From NCBI RefSeq assembly GCF_001858325.1, contig NZ_MBPP01000006.1, forward strand, positions 102,942 through 166,941: DNA of 64,000 nt, written 5' to 3'. A program made the translations under genes and the position numbers. The DNA comes from Marinobacter sp. AC-23. Lineage in GTDB: Bacteria > Pseudomonadota > Gammaproteobacteria > Pseudomonadales > Oleiphilaceae. Below the pieces are notes generated by a model, which was given only the letters and a program-made list of their open reading frames with translations, made no database searches and was not told the DNA's origin. This document shows positions 30,124 to 40,220 of the stretch, in pieces; positions within the stretch are counted from its first letter, which is position 1, and every line of letters starts with the position of its first letter.

Positions 30124-30577
30124 TGGCCAAAGCCCGGCAACGTTCGCATGGCCTGTGCGGGTATACATTGAAGATACAGACGCCGGAGGCATTGTATTTC
30201 ATGCCCGGTATCTCCATTACATGGAGCGCGCCCGTACAGAGTGGGTGCGCAGCTGTGGAGTGGGGCTGCGGGCCGGGCTGGCTGACAACATAAGCTACGT
30301 TGTGCAGCGCCTGTCGATTCACTATGCCGTGCCTGCAGTGCTTGATGATGAGCTCACTGTAACCGCAGAGCCAATAGCATTTGGCCGGGTGTGGATGACG
30401 TTTCGGCAGCGGGTCGTGCGGGTGCGAGATAGAAAGCAGTTGTGTGAAGCAGAAGTGAGAGTTGCCTGCGTAGCCCTCGATAGCGGGCGGCCAAGGCGTT
30501 TGCCGGAAAACATGCGGGAGCTGCTCGAGCAGAGCAAGCAATATCCTGAAACAAAACACGAAATAATCCAGGAGTAA
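30116..30577 (+). CDS. ybgC: Tol-Pal associated acyl-CoA thioesterase YbgC
   Basis: A hotdog-fold thioesterase, 153 residues. [28 protein letters not shown] contains the catalytic aspartate (in EDTDAGG) and the family signature. YbgC acts on short- to medium-chain acyl thioesters at the inner membrane and is cotranscribed with the tol genes. The start is TTG 30116: a strong AGGAGG (30105-30110) lies 5 bases upstream and the family N-terminus matches, so the TTG is convincing. It overlaps ruvB, linking the recombination and envelope operons. Confidence 0.93.
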   Translation: MSDGQSPATFAWPVRVYIEDTDAGGIVFHARYLHYMERARTEWVRSCGVGLRAGLADNISYVVQRLSIHYAVPAVLDDELTVTAEPIAFGRVWMTFRQRVVRVRDRKQLCEAEVRVACVALDSGRPRRLPENMRELLEQSKQYPETKHEIIQE

Positions 30578-31270
30578 GTGGTGGATTCGGAACTGTCGGT
30601 CTGGAGTCTGATTTCAAATGCCGGTGTGTTGGTGCAACTGGTTATGTTGCTACTTGCCGCCGCATCGGTCATGTCTTGGGCGCTTATTTTTCAGCGCTTT
30701 CAGGTATTTCGCAAGGCTCGACAGGCGCAGCTCGCGTTTGAAGAGCGGTTTTGGTCCGGCATGGATCTGGGTCAGCTCTATCGTGAAGTGAACGCTGAGC
30801 CAACGCCGTTCTCAGGAATGGAATCGCTATTTCGTGCCGGCTTCAAAGAGTTTTCTCGGCTGCGCCAGCAAAGCCGTGATGCAGATGCCGTTATGGACGG
30901 AACTCAGCGAGCCATGCGAGTTGCATTTTCCCGGGAGCAAGAGCGCCTTGAGGCTCATCTGCCGTTTCTTGCCACAGTGGGCTCAACCAGTCCGTATGTC
31001 GGCCTGTTCGGTACCGTGTGGGGCATCATGAATTCGTTTCGTGGTCTGGCGCAGGTTCAGCAGGCCACGCTGGCCACGGTGGCGCCCGGTATTTCAGAAG
31101 CGCTGATTGCGACCGCTATGGGCCTGTTTGCTGCTATCCCTGCGGTCATCGCATACAACCGGTTCTCCTCAAAGTCGGATGCGCTTCTGAAGAATTACGA
31201 AACCTTTGCTGATGAGTTCTCCAGCATTCTGCATCGTCGTGTTCACAGTGCCGACAAGGGCGCAGCGTAA
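30578..31270 (+). CDS. tolQ: Tol-Pal proton channel component TolQ
   Basis: An inner-membrane protein of the MotA/ExbB family, 230 residues, with three membrane segments: one near residues 12-35 (NAGVLVQLVMLLLAAASVMSW) and two in the C-terminal half (VGLFGTVWGIMNSF; GLFAAIPAVIAYNRF). With TolR it uses the proton gradient to energise TolA for outer-membrane constriction at division. The start is GTG 30578 after CAGGAG; a second GTG follows immediately. tolR begins 34 bases downstream. Confidence 0.96.
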   Translation: MVDSELSVWSLISNAGVLVQLVMLLLAAASVMSWALIFQRFQVFRKARQAQLAFEERFWSGMDLGQLYREVNAEPTPFSGMESLFRAGFKEFSRLRQQSRDADAVMDGTQRAMRVAFSREQERLEAHLPFLATVGSTSPYVGLFGTVWGIMNSFRGLAQVQQATLATVAPGISEALIATAMGLFAAIPAVIAYNRFSSKSDALLKNYETFADEFSSILHRRVHSADKGAA

Positions 31271-31304
31271 TGACGTTTCCCGTTAACAGCCGGAGTACAG
31301 CGCT

Positions 31305-31751
31305 ATGAAAGGTATGGGGATGATGCCCGAAAATCGGCGCAAGCCGATGGCGGAAATTAACGTCGTTCCATACATCGACGTGATGCTGGTGCTGTTGGTT
31401 ATTTTCATGGTCACGGCACCCATGCTTACTCAGGGTGTAAAAGTAGATCTCCCAGAGACCGCATCTAATCCTATTCAGGCCGATAAAAATGTGGAATCCA
31501 TCATTGTATCGGTGGATTCCAACGGTGCTTATTATGTTGAGGTTGGCGACAAGGGCAGCGACCCTATGCCTCTTGCGGAGGTTCGTGCACAGGTGGCCAA
31601 AATCCTGTCACAGAGAACATCCAGAGACATACTTGTGCGCGGTGACGAGAATGTGGAGTACGGCACTGTGGTTAGGTTGATGGCAGCGCTTCAGGGAGCG
31701 GGGGCAACTAGCATTGGTCTGATTACCGATACGCTCCCGGACGAAACGTGA
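31305..31751 (+). CDS. tolR: Tol-Pal component TolR
   Basis: An ExbD/TolR-family protein of 148 residues with one membrane helix near residues 22-43 (VVPYIDVMLVLLVIFMVTAPML). The conserved proton-carrying aspartate is in YIDVML. The periplasmic domain forms a peptidoglycan-interacting dimer in homologues. It lies between tolQ and tolA. A second family member, the truncated exbD at the window start, belongs to another system. Confidence 0.96.
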   Translation: MKGMGMMPENRRKPMAEINVVPYIDVMLVLLVIFMVTAPMLTQGVKVDLPETASNPIQADKNVESIIVSVDSNGAYYVEVGDKGSDPMPLAEVRAQVAKILSQRTSRDILVRGDENVEYGTVVRLMAALQGAGATSIGLITDTLPDET

Positions 31752-31773
31752 GAAAAGAGCAGGCGGAATTGTT

Positions 31774-32825
31774 GTGACAGGTCAGGAACGGGAATTTACC
31801 AGTACCGGCGTGCCGGCTTGGAAGTCGCCATTCGCGCTGTCGCTTGCTTTACACCTGCTTATCGCCGGTGTCGCCCTTGCAGGCTGGTCGTGGTCGTCGG
31901 CTATCCAGGAGCCGCCGCCCAACAGCGTGTCTGCTCGCCTTATCACCCAGCAAAAACCCGAGCCAAGCCCTGTAGTTGAGCCGTAGATCAGCCGGTAGAT
32001 CAGCCGGTAGATCAGCCGGATCGAGAGGAAGAGCAAAAGGAGCTGGAGAAGCAAAAGCAGGCGCAAGCGCAGAAGCGCCAGAAAGAAGAAGAGGCGCGTA
32101 AGGCGGCAGAGCAGAAGAAGCGCGAAGACGCCAAGCAAAAAGCTGAAGAGCAAAAGCGCGAGCAGGCCAAGGCGGAAGAACGTAAGGTTGAAAAGACTCG
32201 AAAAGAAGAAGCCGCGCGCCAGAAAGCAGAAGCGGAAGCTAAGGAGCGAGAGCGCCGCAAAGCTGAAGCGGAAAAAAAGCAGGAAGAAGCCAAACGTAAG
32301 GCGGAAGAGGAAAAGCGGCGCCAGGAAGAACAGCGTAAGCGCGAAGAAGCCGAGCGTAAAAAGCAGGAAGAACAGGCACGTAAGGAAGCTGAGCGTAAGC
32401 GGCTAGATGCTGAGCGCAAGCTTCAGGAAAAGCAGCTGGAGGCTCAAGCCGATCAGGCCAGAAAGGCCCGCGCAGAAGAGGCGCAGCGCAGAAAACAAGC
32501 CGCTGCTGCCAAAGCTCGAGAATCCCAAATGCTGTCGGAGAGCCAGAAGTATCAAGCGTTGATCCGTGAGCGCCTCAGTCAGGCCTGGTATCCGCCTTCT
32601 TCAGCCACGGAAGAAATGACTGCTCGGTTGCAAATTACATTGCTGCCAACCGGTGAACTGGCCGGGGTTAAACTGGTCGCAAGCAGTGGCAATACAGCAT
32701 TTGATAACTCTGCACTGGGCGCCGTCAAGTCATTAAGCCGGTACCCGGTGCCGTCTGAGCGGGACACGTTTGAAACCTATTTCCGCCAGTTTACGATTGA
32801 ATTCAATCCTCGCAGATTGAGATAA
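31774..32825 (+). CDS. tolA: Tol-Pal periplasmic bridge protein TolA, reading frame broken near 31983
   Basis: TolA spans the periplasm between TolQR and Pal. The N-terminal membrane helix (LSLALHLLIAGVALAGW) and PVVEP precede a stop at 31984-31986. Adding one G restores PVDQPVDQPVDQPDREEEQK and a long Lys/Glu/Ala/Gln-rich helix (about residues 85-250). The C-terminal globular domain follows (YQALIRERLSQAWYPPSSA, SRYPVPSERDTFETYFRQF). The repaired protein is about 350 residues. The frameshift lies just before three tandem 12-bp repeats. The start is GTG 31774. Confidence 0.92.
31983..32018 (+). repeat. Three tandem 12-bp repeats inside tolA
   Basis: GTAGATCAGCCG is repeated three times without interruption and, in the restored tolA frame, encodes (VDQP)3 at the junction of the membrane anchor and the long helix. 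In-frame 12-bp units can change in number without breaking the gene, giving length variation in the linker. Confidence 0.85.
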
Positions 32826-32841
32826 GGAAGCGGGTAATTCC

Positions 32842-34155
32842 ATGATACAGAGAATTTCGTTCACGCTATCAAAAATGGTTTTCGCGGCGGCCGCCTTAAT
32901 GCTTGTAGCCGCTACCAGCGTACAGGCCGAATTGCTGATTCGTATTACCGAAGGGGCAGACTCTGCTATTCCGGTATCTGTGGTGCCATTTTCAGAAAGC
33001 GGTAATATGCCAGCAGGGGATAAATTGAGCAGCATTGTTCAGGCGGATCTGGCCATGAGCGGCGAGTTTCGCCCATTGCCTCCGGAGAAAATGCTAAGCC
33101 TTCCATCAAAGCGCTCAGATGTATATTTCCGGGACTGGCGCCTGCTTGGGCAACGTTATGTGCTGGTGGGTGAGCTAACCCGCAACGGCGACAGGGTACA
33201 AGCGCGTTACGAGCTGTTTGATGTTAACCGCGAAGAGCGAATTCTTGGTGAAACGGCCGCGGCGCCAGCATCGAATATACGTTCACTGGCCCATCACGTC
33301 AGCGATAAAGTGTACGAAGCTATCACGGGCGTTCCTGGAGCCTTCTCCACCAAGCTTGCGTACGTAACCCTTGATAGGACAAGCGGGCAACCCCGTTATC
33401 GGTTGCAGGTGAGTGATATAGATGGCAAGCGCGCCAGGGTTCGTCTTGAGAGCAAAGAGCCTATTCTTTCCCCGGCATGGTCGCCGGATGGCAAGAAACT
33501 GGCTTACGTATCGTTTGAATCCGGCAAGCCTGCCATATTCATTCATGAGCTGAATTCCGGGCAGCGCACAAAAGTGGCTGACTTTCCGGGCCTGAACTCA
33601 GCACCGACTTGGTCGTCCGACGGGCAGTCCCTACTCATGACTCTGTCAAAAGATGGCAACGCTGAGATCTATCAGATGAATCTTCAGTCCCGGAAAGTGA
33701 CAAAACTTACCAATCACTGGGCGATTGATACAGAGGCTGCCTGGGATAGTAACGATGACGGCATATTCTTTACATCAGATCGTTCGGGCGGCCCACAGAT
33801 TTACTACATGGCAAAGCCCGGTGCTGAGCCGCGACGCATCACATTTGGTAGCCGTTATAACGCTCGCCCGCGCCCAGACAGCAAAGGTGATTATGTGTAT
33901 TACGTACATCAGCGCGATGGTGCGTTTCTCATTGCACGCACCAATCTTAAAAACGATGAGGAAACCGTTCTCACTCGTACAGAATCCGATGAGTCCCCCA
34001 GTGTGTCGCCAAACGGCCGCATGCTGATCTATGCCACCAAACAAAGCGGTAAAAGCGTACTGACGGTTATCTCGGCTGACGGAGGTGCTGCGTATAGCCT
34101 TCCTGCCTCGGAGGGAGACGTCCGTGACCCGGCCTGGGGGCCTATTGTTCGGTAA
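32842..34155 (+). CDS. tolB: Tol-Pal periplasmic beta-propeller TolB
   Basis: 437 residues. A Sec signal peptide (about residues 1-29, ending SVQA) precedes an N-terminal TolA-binding domain and a six-bladed propeller with repeats such as SPAWSPDGKKLAYVSFESG, APTWSSDGQSLLMTLS and SPSVSPNGRMLIYAT. TolB shuttles between TolA and Pal beneath the outer membrane. It lies 16 bases after the tolA stop, with pal 67 bases further on. The frame is intact. Confidence 0.96.
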   Translation: MIQRISFTLSKMVFAAAALMLVAATSVQAELLIRITEGADSAIPVSVVPFSESGNMPAGDKLSSIVQADLAMSGEFRPLPPEKMLSLPSKRSDVYFRDWRLLGQRYVLVGELTRNGDRVQARYELFDVNREERILGETAAAPASNIRSLAHHVSDKVYEAITGVPGAFSTKLAYVTLDRTSGQPRYRLQVSDIDGKRARVRLESKEPILSPAWSPDGKKLAYVSFESGKPAIFIHELNSGQRTKVADFPGLNSAPTWSSDGQSLLMTLSKDGNAEIYQMNLQSRKVTKLTNHWAIDTEAAWDSNDDGIFFTSDRSGGPQIYYMAKPGAEPRRITFGSRYNARPRPDSKGDYVYYVHQRDGAFLIARTNLKNDEETVLTRTESDESPSVSPNGRMLIYATKQSGKSVLTVISADGGAAYSLPASEGDVRDPAWGPIVR

Positions 34156-34222
34156 TGGGTGGGTGCAAAAGCATTCACCTGAAAGGTAAAAAATTAAGTC
34201 AATCAACGGAAAGGAATGAATC

Positions 34223-34791
34223 ATGAAGTTGTCAGCTCAAACCAAAGTTATTGCCCTTTTGTTCTCTGTAGGCCTTTTCGCAGGCTGTAGTACTACCGGT
34301 GAAAGCATGGACGACGGAGGTTATGACTCAGACGTTGCTCCCATCGACCAGGATCAAGGCTCTACTGTTTATGGCGGTAGCGATCAAGGTGGTATCTCTT
34401 CTTCTTCGATGACTGAGGAAGAGCGCATGGAAATTCAGCAGCAGGCTGAACTGGAAGCCCTGCGCGAAATCACCACATTCTATTTTGATTTCGACACCTC
34501 GGAAATCAAGCCGGAAGCTCGCGACGTACTGATGGCCCACGCCCGTTATCTATCCAGCAACCCAAGCCAGAATGTGCGTCTTGAAGGCCACGGCGATGAG
34601 CGCGGCTCCAAGGAATACAACCTGGCCATAGGTGAGCGTCGTGCAAATGCTGTTCAGCGCTTCCTGGTTGTGAATGGTGCTTCACGGGGCCAGATGGAAA
34701 CCGTAAGCTATGGTGAAGAGAAGCCGGCGGTTATGGCTCATCAGAGAGTGCATGGGCACAAAATCGCCGTGTGGAACTCGTTTTCGAGTAA
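34223..34791 (+). CDS. pal: Peptidoglycan-associated lipoprotein Pal, reading frame broken near 34744
   Basis: An outer-membrane lipoprotein whose OmpA-like domain binds peptidoglycan. Signal peptide and lipobox (VGLFAGCS) end at the lipidated cysteine near residue 22. The OmpA-like core includes YFDFDTSEIKPEA, LEGHGDERGSKEYNLAIGERRA and VSYGEEKPAV. The written frame then runs on to 34822. Adding one G after CAG at 34742-34744 gives HQESAWAQNRRVELVFE and a stop at 34791, matching the conserved Pal C-terminus. The repaired protein is 189 residues. cpoB starts 27 bases after the repaired stop. Confidence 0.93.
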
Positions 34792-34818
34792 ACGCACACA
34801 CAACATCAGGTTAAACCC

Positions 34819-35589
34819 ATGAGAAAACAGCTCATGGCGGCAGTGATTTTTCCGCTTGCCCTCGGGCAGGCGGGAATTGCGCTGGCGCAGTCATCTACGT
34901 CCGCATACCAAGGCGGTGCCTCAGACGTTCAGCGCAAGGCCAATACTAACCAGGCTACGTCTGAGCTCTTCTATATGATTCAGCAGCTTCAGGGCGAGGT
35001 CAGGCGGCTTAAGGGCGAAACTGAAGAGCAACGACACCTCATAGAGCGGTTGCAGAGCCAGGGCAGAGATCGTTACATCGATCTGGATCAGCGCATTCTT
35101 GATCTTTCAGAGAAGGTGTCGGCTCAACCCAAGGCTTCCGACGTTGCAGGTGGAGACTCTGGTGAGGATAAGAGCTCGGCCGAAGTACGAGAGTATCGGC
35201 AACCTGAGGCTGAAGAGCGCAAGGCATACAAGGCCATTCAGGATCTTATCCATAATCAGAAAAAATACGATCAAGCCATTGGCCAGCTTTATGAATTTAT
35301 CGACAAGTACCCCGAAGGGGACCTGACAGTAAATGCCTATTACTGGCTAGGTGAAGTGTATCTTGTAAAGCCTCAGCTTGAGCAGGCGCGCCAGGCGTTC
35401 TCCATTGTGGCAACCCGTTACGCGGATCATCGCAAGGCGCCAGATGCGGTCTACAAGCTGGGTGTGACGCTGGATCGGCTCGATGAGAAATCCGAAGCTC
35501 GCCGGCAGATGGAGCAGGTCGTAAATGATTATCCCAAGAGCGAAGCTGCCCGGCTGGCCAAAAAATATCTGGGTTCAGGTCAGGGCTAA
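34819..35589 (+). CDS. cpoB: Cell division coordinator CpoB (YbgF)
   Basis: A 256-residue periplasmic protein: signal peptide (about 1-23, ending ALA), a coiled-coil trimerisation helix (about 45-95, LFYMIQQLQGEVRRLKGETE), then TPR repeats (YDQAIGQLYEFIDKYPEG, AYYWLGEVYLVKPQLEQARQAF). CpoB binds TolA and coordinates peptidoglycan synthesis with outer-membrane constriction. It is the last gene of the tol-pal cluster; a tRNA transcription unit follows. Confidence 0.94.
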   Translation: MRKQLMAAVIFPLALGQAGIALAQSSTSAYQGGASDVQRKANTNQATSELFYMIQQLQGEVRRLKGETEEQRHLIERLQSQGRDRYIDLDQRILDLSEKVSAQPKASDVAGGDSGEDKSSAEVREYRQPEAEERKAYKAIQDLIHNQKKYDQAIGQLYEFIDKYPEGDLTVNAYYWLGEVYLVKPQLEQARQAFSIVATRYADHRKAPDAVYKLGVTLDRLDEKSEARRQMEQVVNDYPKSEAARLAKKYLGSGQG

Positions 35590-35632
35590 AACCGGGAATT
35601 AGAAAAATAATTAAAAACATGGCGCGAAAGGG

Positions 35633-35660
35633 TTGATCGTCGGGGAAAAATCATTACTAT
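35633..35660 (+). promoter_or_regulatory. Promoter of the tRNA-Lys pair
   Basis: TTGATC (35633-35638) and TACTAT (35655-35660) are 16 bp apart and end 13 bp before the first tRNA. A GC-rich stretch (GCGCCTCGC) sits in the discriminator region, as is common for stringently controlled stable-RNA promoters. Confidence 0.6.
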
Positions 35661-35673
35661 ATGCGCCTCGCTT

Positions 35674-35749
35674 GGGTCGTTAGCTCAGTTGGTAGAGCAG
35701 TTGGCTTTTAACCAATTGGTCGATGGTTCGAATCCATCACGACCCACCA
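35674..35749 (+). tRNA. tRNA-Lys (anticodon TTT), copy 1
   Basis: 76 nt with 7-bp acceptor stem (GGGTCGT / ACGACCC), D-loop AGTTGGTAGA, anticodon loop CTTTTAA (anticodon TTT) on stem TTGG/CCAA, T-loop TTCGAAT, and encoded 3' CCA. It is identical to the second copy downstream. Confidence 0.98.
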
Positions 35750-35821
35750 TATTCGATATTTCGGGGCAGTTGCTGAGCCGCCACGGAATCGATCAGGGTC
35801 CAAGCACTGGTCACAAGTTTT

Positions 35822-35897
35822 GGGTCGTTAGCTCAGTTGGTAGAGCAGTTGGCTTTTAACCAATTGGTCGATGGTTCGAATCCATCACGACCCACCA
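35822..35897 (+). tRNA. tRNA-Lys (anticodon TTT), copy 2
   Basis: Identical over all 76 nt to the copy at 35674, including the encoded CCA. The 72-bp spacer between them shows no promoter, so both probably come from one precursor transcript. Confidence 0.98.
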
Positions 35898-35933
35898 TAT
35901 TTAGCGTTTTGAACGGTTAGTGAATTGAAAGTT

Positions 35934-35966
35934 AAAGGGCTGCAGAGATGCAGTCCTTTTTTTTTA
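35934..35966 (+). terminator. Rho-independent terminator of the tRNA-Lys unit
   Basis: An 11-bp stem (AAAGGGCTGCA / TGCAGTCCTTT, one G-T wobble) with a 4-base loop is followed by a run of nine or more T. It lies 37 bases after the second tRNA-Lys. Confidence 0.88.
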
Positions 35967-36124
35967 TGTGTTGATTGGGCCTACGACCAAGGGGGGGTGT
36001 TGTGAGACTCGGTATAGTCCGTACAGTGCTACCCGTGTTTGAAATGATATACTCAGACTTGGGACGTATTTGGTGGAAAGTAACTGGTGCTAAGTAACGG
36101 CAAAGTAATTGAGAGTATCCGTAC

Positions 36125-37186
36125 ATGACTAAAGCTGAAGACCGAATCCTTGTTCAGGAGCACTTGGCCCATGCAGCGGAGCCTAAGCCGCTCAGCGCTG
36201 ATGAGAAGGCGCGGCTTGAAGCCCGTATCAAGGCTGCCCTCAAGGAAAAAGACGCCGTGCTTGTGGCGCACTATTACACAGATCCGGACATCCAGCGCCT
36301 CGCGGAAGAAACTGGTGGCTGTGTGGCAGACTCACTGGAAATGGCCCGTTTTGGTAATCAGCATCCCGCCTCAACTGTGGTTGTGGCCGGCGTTCGTTTC
36401 ATGGGGGAAACCGCCAAGATACTGAACCCTGAAAAGCGTGTTTTGATGCCTACTCTGGAGGCCACCTGCTCTTTGGATGTAGGGTGCCCGGCAGATGAAT
36501 TTCAAGCATTCTGCGATGAGCACAGCGACCGTACCGTTGTGGTGTATGCCAATACCTCCGCTGCTGTAAAAGCTCGCGCGGATTGGGTTGTAACGTCCAG
36601 TTGCGCTCAGGCTATCGTAGAAGATCTGGATTCCCGGGGAGAGAAGATCCTCTGGGCTCCAGACAAACATCTTGGCCACTATGTACAAAAGACCACCGGC
36701 GCAGACATGCTGCTATGGGATGGTTCGTGCATCGTGCATGAAGAGTTTAAGCACCGCGGCTTGGGGGATCTTCAGGCCCTATACCCGGATGCCGCCGTTC
36801 TGGTTCACCCAGAGTCTCCAGATGCGGTGGTTGAAATGGCAGATGTGGTCGGTTCCACATCGCAGCTGATTCACGCAGTGCAGACGTTACCGAACCAGCA
36901 ATTTATTGTTGCTACGGATAACGGAATTTTCTATAAAATGCAGCAGCTTGCGCCCAATAAAACGCTCATTGAAGCACCAACGGCAGGCAACGGTGCCACA
37001 TGCCGGAGCTGTGCCCAGTGTCCGTGGATGGCCATGAACGGTTTGGAGAACCTGCTTCAGGTAATTGAAAATGGCGACCAGGAAGTACTTGTGGATGCAC
37101 AAACGCGAGAGGCTGCCCTAAAGCCCCTGCGGCGCATGTTGGACTTCACCGCAGGGATGAACCTTAAAGCTGCTGGTAACGCCTGA
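36125..37186 (+). CDS. nadA: Quinolinate synthase NadA
   Basis: Condenses iminoaspartate with dihydroxyacetone phosphate to quinolinate in NAD synthesis. The [4Fe-4S] ligands are seen in [13 protein letters not shown] (near residue 116), TSSCAQ (near 159) and [12 protein letters not shown] (near 298). [17 protein letters not shown] marks the N-terminal domain. The 353-residue length is typical of the proteobacterial group. Neither nadB nor nadC is present in the window. Its stop lies 2 bases from the convergent bepA stop. Confidence 0.96.
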   Translation: MTKAEDRILVQEHLAHAAEPKPLSADEKARLEARIKAALKEKDAVLVAHYYTDPDIQRLAEETGGCVADSLEMARFGNQHPASTVVVAGVRFMGETAKILNPEKRVLMPTLEATCSLDVGCPADEFQAFCDEHSDRTVVVYANTSAAVKARADWVVTSSCAQAIVEDLDSRGEKILWAPDKHLGHYVQKTTGADMLLWDGSCIVHEEFKHRGLGDLQALYPDAAVLVHPESPDAVVEMADVVGSTSQLIHAVQTLPNQQFIVATDNGIFYKMQQLAPNKTLIEAPTAGNGATCRSCAQCPWMAMNGLENLLQVIENGDQEVLVDAQTREAALKPLRRMLDFTAGMNLKAAGNA

Positions 37187-37188
37187 AC

Positions 37189-38663
37189 TTAGTTGTTTTT
37201 GTGCATTTGAAGGCGGCTGGTGATTTCGCTCAGCCGCTCGCTTACCACCTGGCGCTGGGCTGAACCTGCCGGCAACTTCTCCTGAGCCTGCCTCAGCTGC
37301 CTCTGGGCCGACTCCAGGTCCCCCATCAGTGCATCGTATTCCGCTCGGGCACGGTGAACCCCCACGATGTTCCTGGCCATGCCTTCTGCTTCTGCCAAGC
37401 GAAGCCACAGCTGCTCCTGTTGGGGCATTCTGCGGGTCAGCTGCCCCAGATATTCAGCGGCTTGCGGGCCATTGCTGGCTGCAATTTCCACATCTGCGAG
37501 GGTGGAGGTAATAGGGTAGTTGCCCGGGTTTCGACTAAGGGCGTCTTTCAGCAGTGCGCGCGCCTCGTCGAGTTTTTTCTGTTGAATCCGTATTTCTGCC
37601 AGTGTTACCTGAAACGTTATCCGCCCCGGATTGCTGGCCAACAGCTCGTTAATAACATTGGTCGCCTTTTCAAACTGGTTGTTACTCAGGTATGCAGTTG
37701 CCAGCCCGTAACGAATCGCCTCATTGCTTTGCGCGTCCGGTTTCTTCAGATAGTTTTCGAATGTGTTTACTGCTACCTCGGGTGAGACCGCGTAGTGTAC
37801 TTGCAGGCGGCTGCGCATCAGGTGGTATTCCTGTGCGTCCTGGATCGATTTTTTGGGATACTGCTCTGCACGGTTGCGGGTATCAGCCACCCGGCTCTGG
37901 GTAAGGGGGTGAGTTGAGAGATACTCCGGCATATTGTTTCCCTGTAACCGGTTTTGCCGCATCATGATTTCGAACATTTCAGGCATTCCCTGTGGGTCCA
38001 TTCCGGCGGACGCCAGAATATCAAGCCCCACCCGGTCGGCTTCCTGTTCGTGGGAGCGGCTGTAAGCAACATGTTCTGAATGGCCAAGGCTTGGGTGCCT
38101 GCAATGGCTGCAATGCCTATATCAGATTGCGTAACTGCAGAAAGCACAATGCCCGCAATCATCCCAGCAATGGTGAGGGGCGCGCTGGTTTCCTGTTGTT
38201 CAAGCCGGCGTGCAAAGTGTCGTTGGCTAAGGTGGGCAAGCTCGTGGGCAAGCACAGAAGCAAACTGTTGCTCCGTAGCGGCGTTGAGAAACAGGCCCCC
38301 GTTAACACCGACGATGCCACCGGGCACCGCGAAAGCGTTGATGGCAGGGCTGTCAATCAGTGCAAGTGTAAGATCACGATTCTCCAACGGAGCAGAGGGT
38401 ACCAGTCGATAAATAGCGGAGCTCAGATAATCGTAAACGAGAGGATCCGTTATGCGCGGTGCAGAGCGCCGGATCGATACCATAACCTGCTGACCAATAT
38501 CGCTTTCTTGTTGGTCTGAAATAAGGCCGCCCCCGGCTCCTCCAATATTTGGTAGCCGAGAGTCTTGTGCTGTCGAGACAGGGCTTGACGTAAATGAGAG
38601 TGCAAATACCATAGCGATTGACAGCTTACGGTAACCGCGAAACTCTGTAAGAACGTTAATCAT
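37189..38663 (-). CDS. bepA: Outer-membrane assembly metalloprotease BepA-like (M48), reading frame broken near 38064
   Basis: A periplasmic M48 peptidase with C-terminal TPRs. The start MINVLTEFRGYRKL leads into a signal peptide (cleavage near STAQ). The zinc motif HELAH lies in SVLAHELAHLSQRHFARR. The frame then reads MLLTAAPTNRK and fails. Adding one T at about 38064 gives MLLYSRSHEQEADRVGLDILASAGMDPQGM with the conserved third zinc ligand region, and continues through the TPR domain to 37189. The joined length is about 491 residues (E. coli BepA 487). BepA edits or degrades stalled outer-membrane proteins such as LptD. Confidence 0.9.
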
Positions 38664-38833
38664 GTAAAGTGGTGTGCTCCTGATTTGAACCGCGCCTGCA
38701 ACAGCGGTTTTCTGTTGAAATTCCGGTGGAACACCCGGAACTGCTGATTAACAGGTATTGTGATGCAATACAGTATCACTGAGGCATAATGCCGCCTTGC
38801 GAATTCCATGTCTTGTAATGGTGCATCTTTTTT

Positions 38834-39061
38834 ATGGCTGATCGTACACTGGATACGTCTGGGCTTCGTTGTCCAATGCCCCTGTTGAAAACAAAACTGG
38901 AACTCAATGGCATGGCGCCCGGTGAAAAGCTTGAGGTGATTGCCACTGACGCGGGCTCCGCTCGCGATATCCCGGCCTTTCTGGAGTTGTCCCGCCACCG
39001 CTTGGTGAACTCGTCGGAAACTGATGGCCAGTATTGGTTTGTGATAGAGTGCGGCGGTTAA
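38834..39061 (+). CDS. TusA/SirA-like sulfurtransferase-family protein
   Basis: A 75-residue protein with the family motif LRCPMPLLKTK: the CPxP cysteine lies near residue 13. TusA-family proteins relay persulfide sulfur for tRNA thiolation, molybdenum cofactor or sulfur oxidation. Which role applies is unknown; it may be a paralogue of the TusA used for tRNA. perM starts 15 bases after its stop. Confidence 0.87.
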   Translation: MADRTLDTSGLRCPMPLLKTKLELNGMAPGEKLEVIATDAGSARDIPAFLELSRHRLVNSSETDGQYWFVIECGG

Positions 39062-39076
39062 TTTCCGGAGTTCTTA

Positions 39077-40155
39077 ATGGTTAGAATTTTACGCGGACTT
39101 GCGCACAAATACTTTTCAGACGACGAAGCGGTCATCCTTTTTCTGATACTGGTGATCGGTACAGTTTTCGTCATCTGGTTCGGCGCCATGCTTGCGCCGG
39201 CCATAGCCTCACTCATTGTAGCGTTTATTCTACAGGGTCTGGTTACCCGGCTTAACACTCTGGGCGTGCCTGAGGGCCTGGCCATCGTAAGCGTGTTCCT
39301 GGTGTTTCTCGGTGTGCTCGTAGGTTCATTTTTGGGCTGCTGCCGCTCATCTGGACCCAAGTTAGCAACCTTGCAGGCGAAGCGCCCCGTATCATTGGCG
39401 AGCTGCAATCCTACCTTGAGCTGTTGCCCGATGAGTACCCGCACCTTATTTCTGTGCAGGCGGTTAGCAGTCTTTACGAGCAGGTGAACACGGAAGTAGG
39501 GCATATCACTCAATGGCTGGTGTCGTTCTCACTATCCAGTATTCCCGATTTGGTTGCGCTGTTGATTTATATGGTGCTTGTGCCGATTCTTGTGTTCTTT
39601 TTCCTGAAGGACCGGGAAGTTCTGCTGGGCGCCATCTCCAGGTTACTGCCTCCTCAGCGCCCGATGATGCTGCAAATCTGGCATGAAGTGAATCTGCAGT
39701 GTGCCAATTATGTGCGGGGGAAGGCTCTGGAAATCCTGATCGTTGGCGGCACAACTTATGTCGCGTTCAAACTTCTGGGTGTGCCTTATGCAGCATTGCT
39801 TTCGCTGTTGATTGGTCTGAGTGTTGTTATTCCATACATTGGCGCCGCCGTGGTTACTATACCGGTTGCGGTGATTGCGCTGTTTGCCTTCGGCTGGGGT
39901 AGCCACTTCATTTGGGTAATGGTGATATACGGCGTTATTCAGGCCCTTGATGGCAACGTGCTGGTTCCCGTGCTGTTCTCAGAAGTGAATAACCTGCACC
40001 CGGTTGTTATCATTATCTCTGTGCTGTTTTTTGGCGGTATTTGGGGGCTGTGGGGCGTTTTCTTTGCCATCCCGTTAGCTACTATGCTGAAAGCCGTGTT
40101 CTCCGCCTGGCCGGTGAAGGGGCCTCTACCGTCAACGACTTCAGGCCAAGTGTAA
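39077..40155 (+). CDS. perM: AI-2E/PerM-family permease, reading frame broken near 39332
   Basis: A polytopic inner-membrane protein with about seven or eight hydrophobic segments. The N-terminal part (AVILFLILVIGTVFVIWFGAM) is good to VLVGSF. One added base in the T-run at 39330-39334 gives SFFGLLPLIWTQVSNLAGEAP and an open frame through LVPILVFFFLKDREVLL, ALLSLLIGLSVVIPYIGAAV and the C-terminal FGGIWGLWGVFFAIPLATML. The repaired protein is about 359 residues. Members export varied small molecules; the substrate is unknown. A TusA-like gene precedes it. Confidence 0.88.
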
Positions 40156-40220
40156 TTTAATTCCCTTGTGTCAGTTCGTGACCAACATTACCATTACCAT
40201 TTTATTCGGATGGAGCTTTT

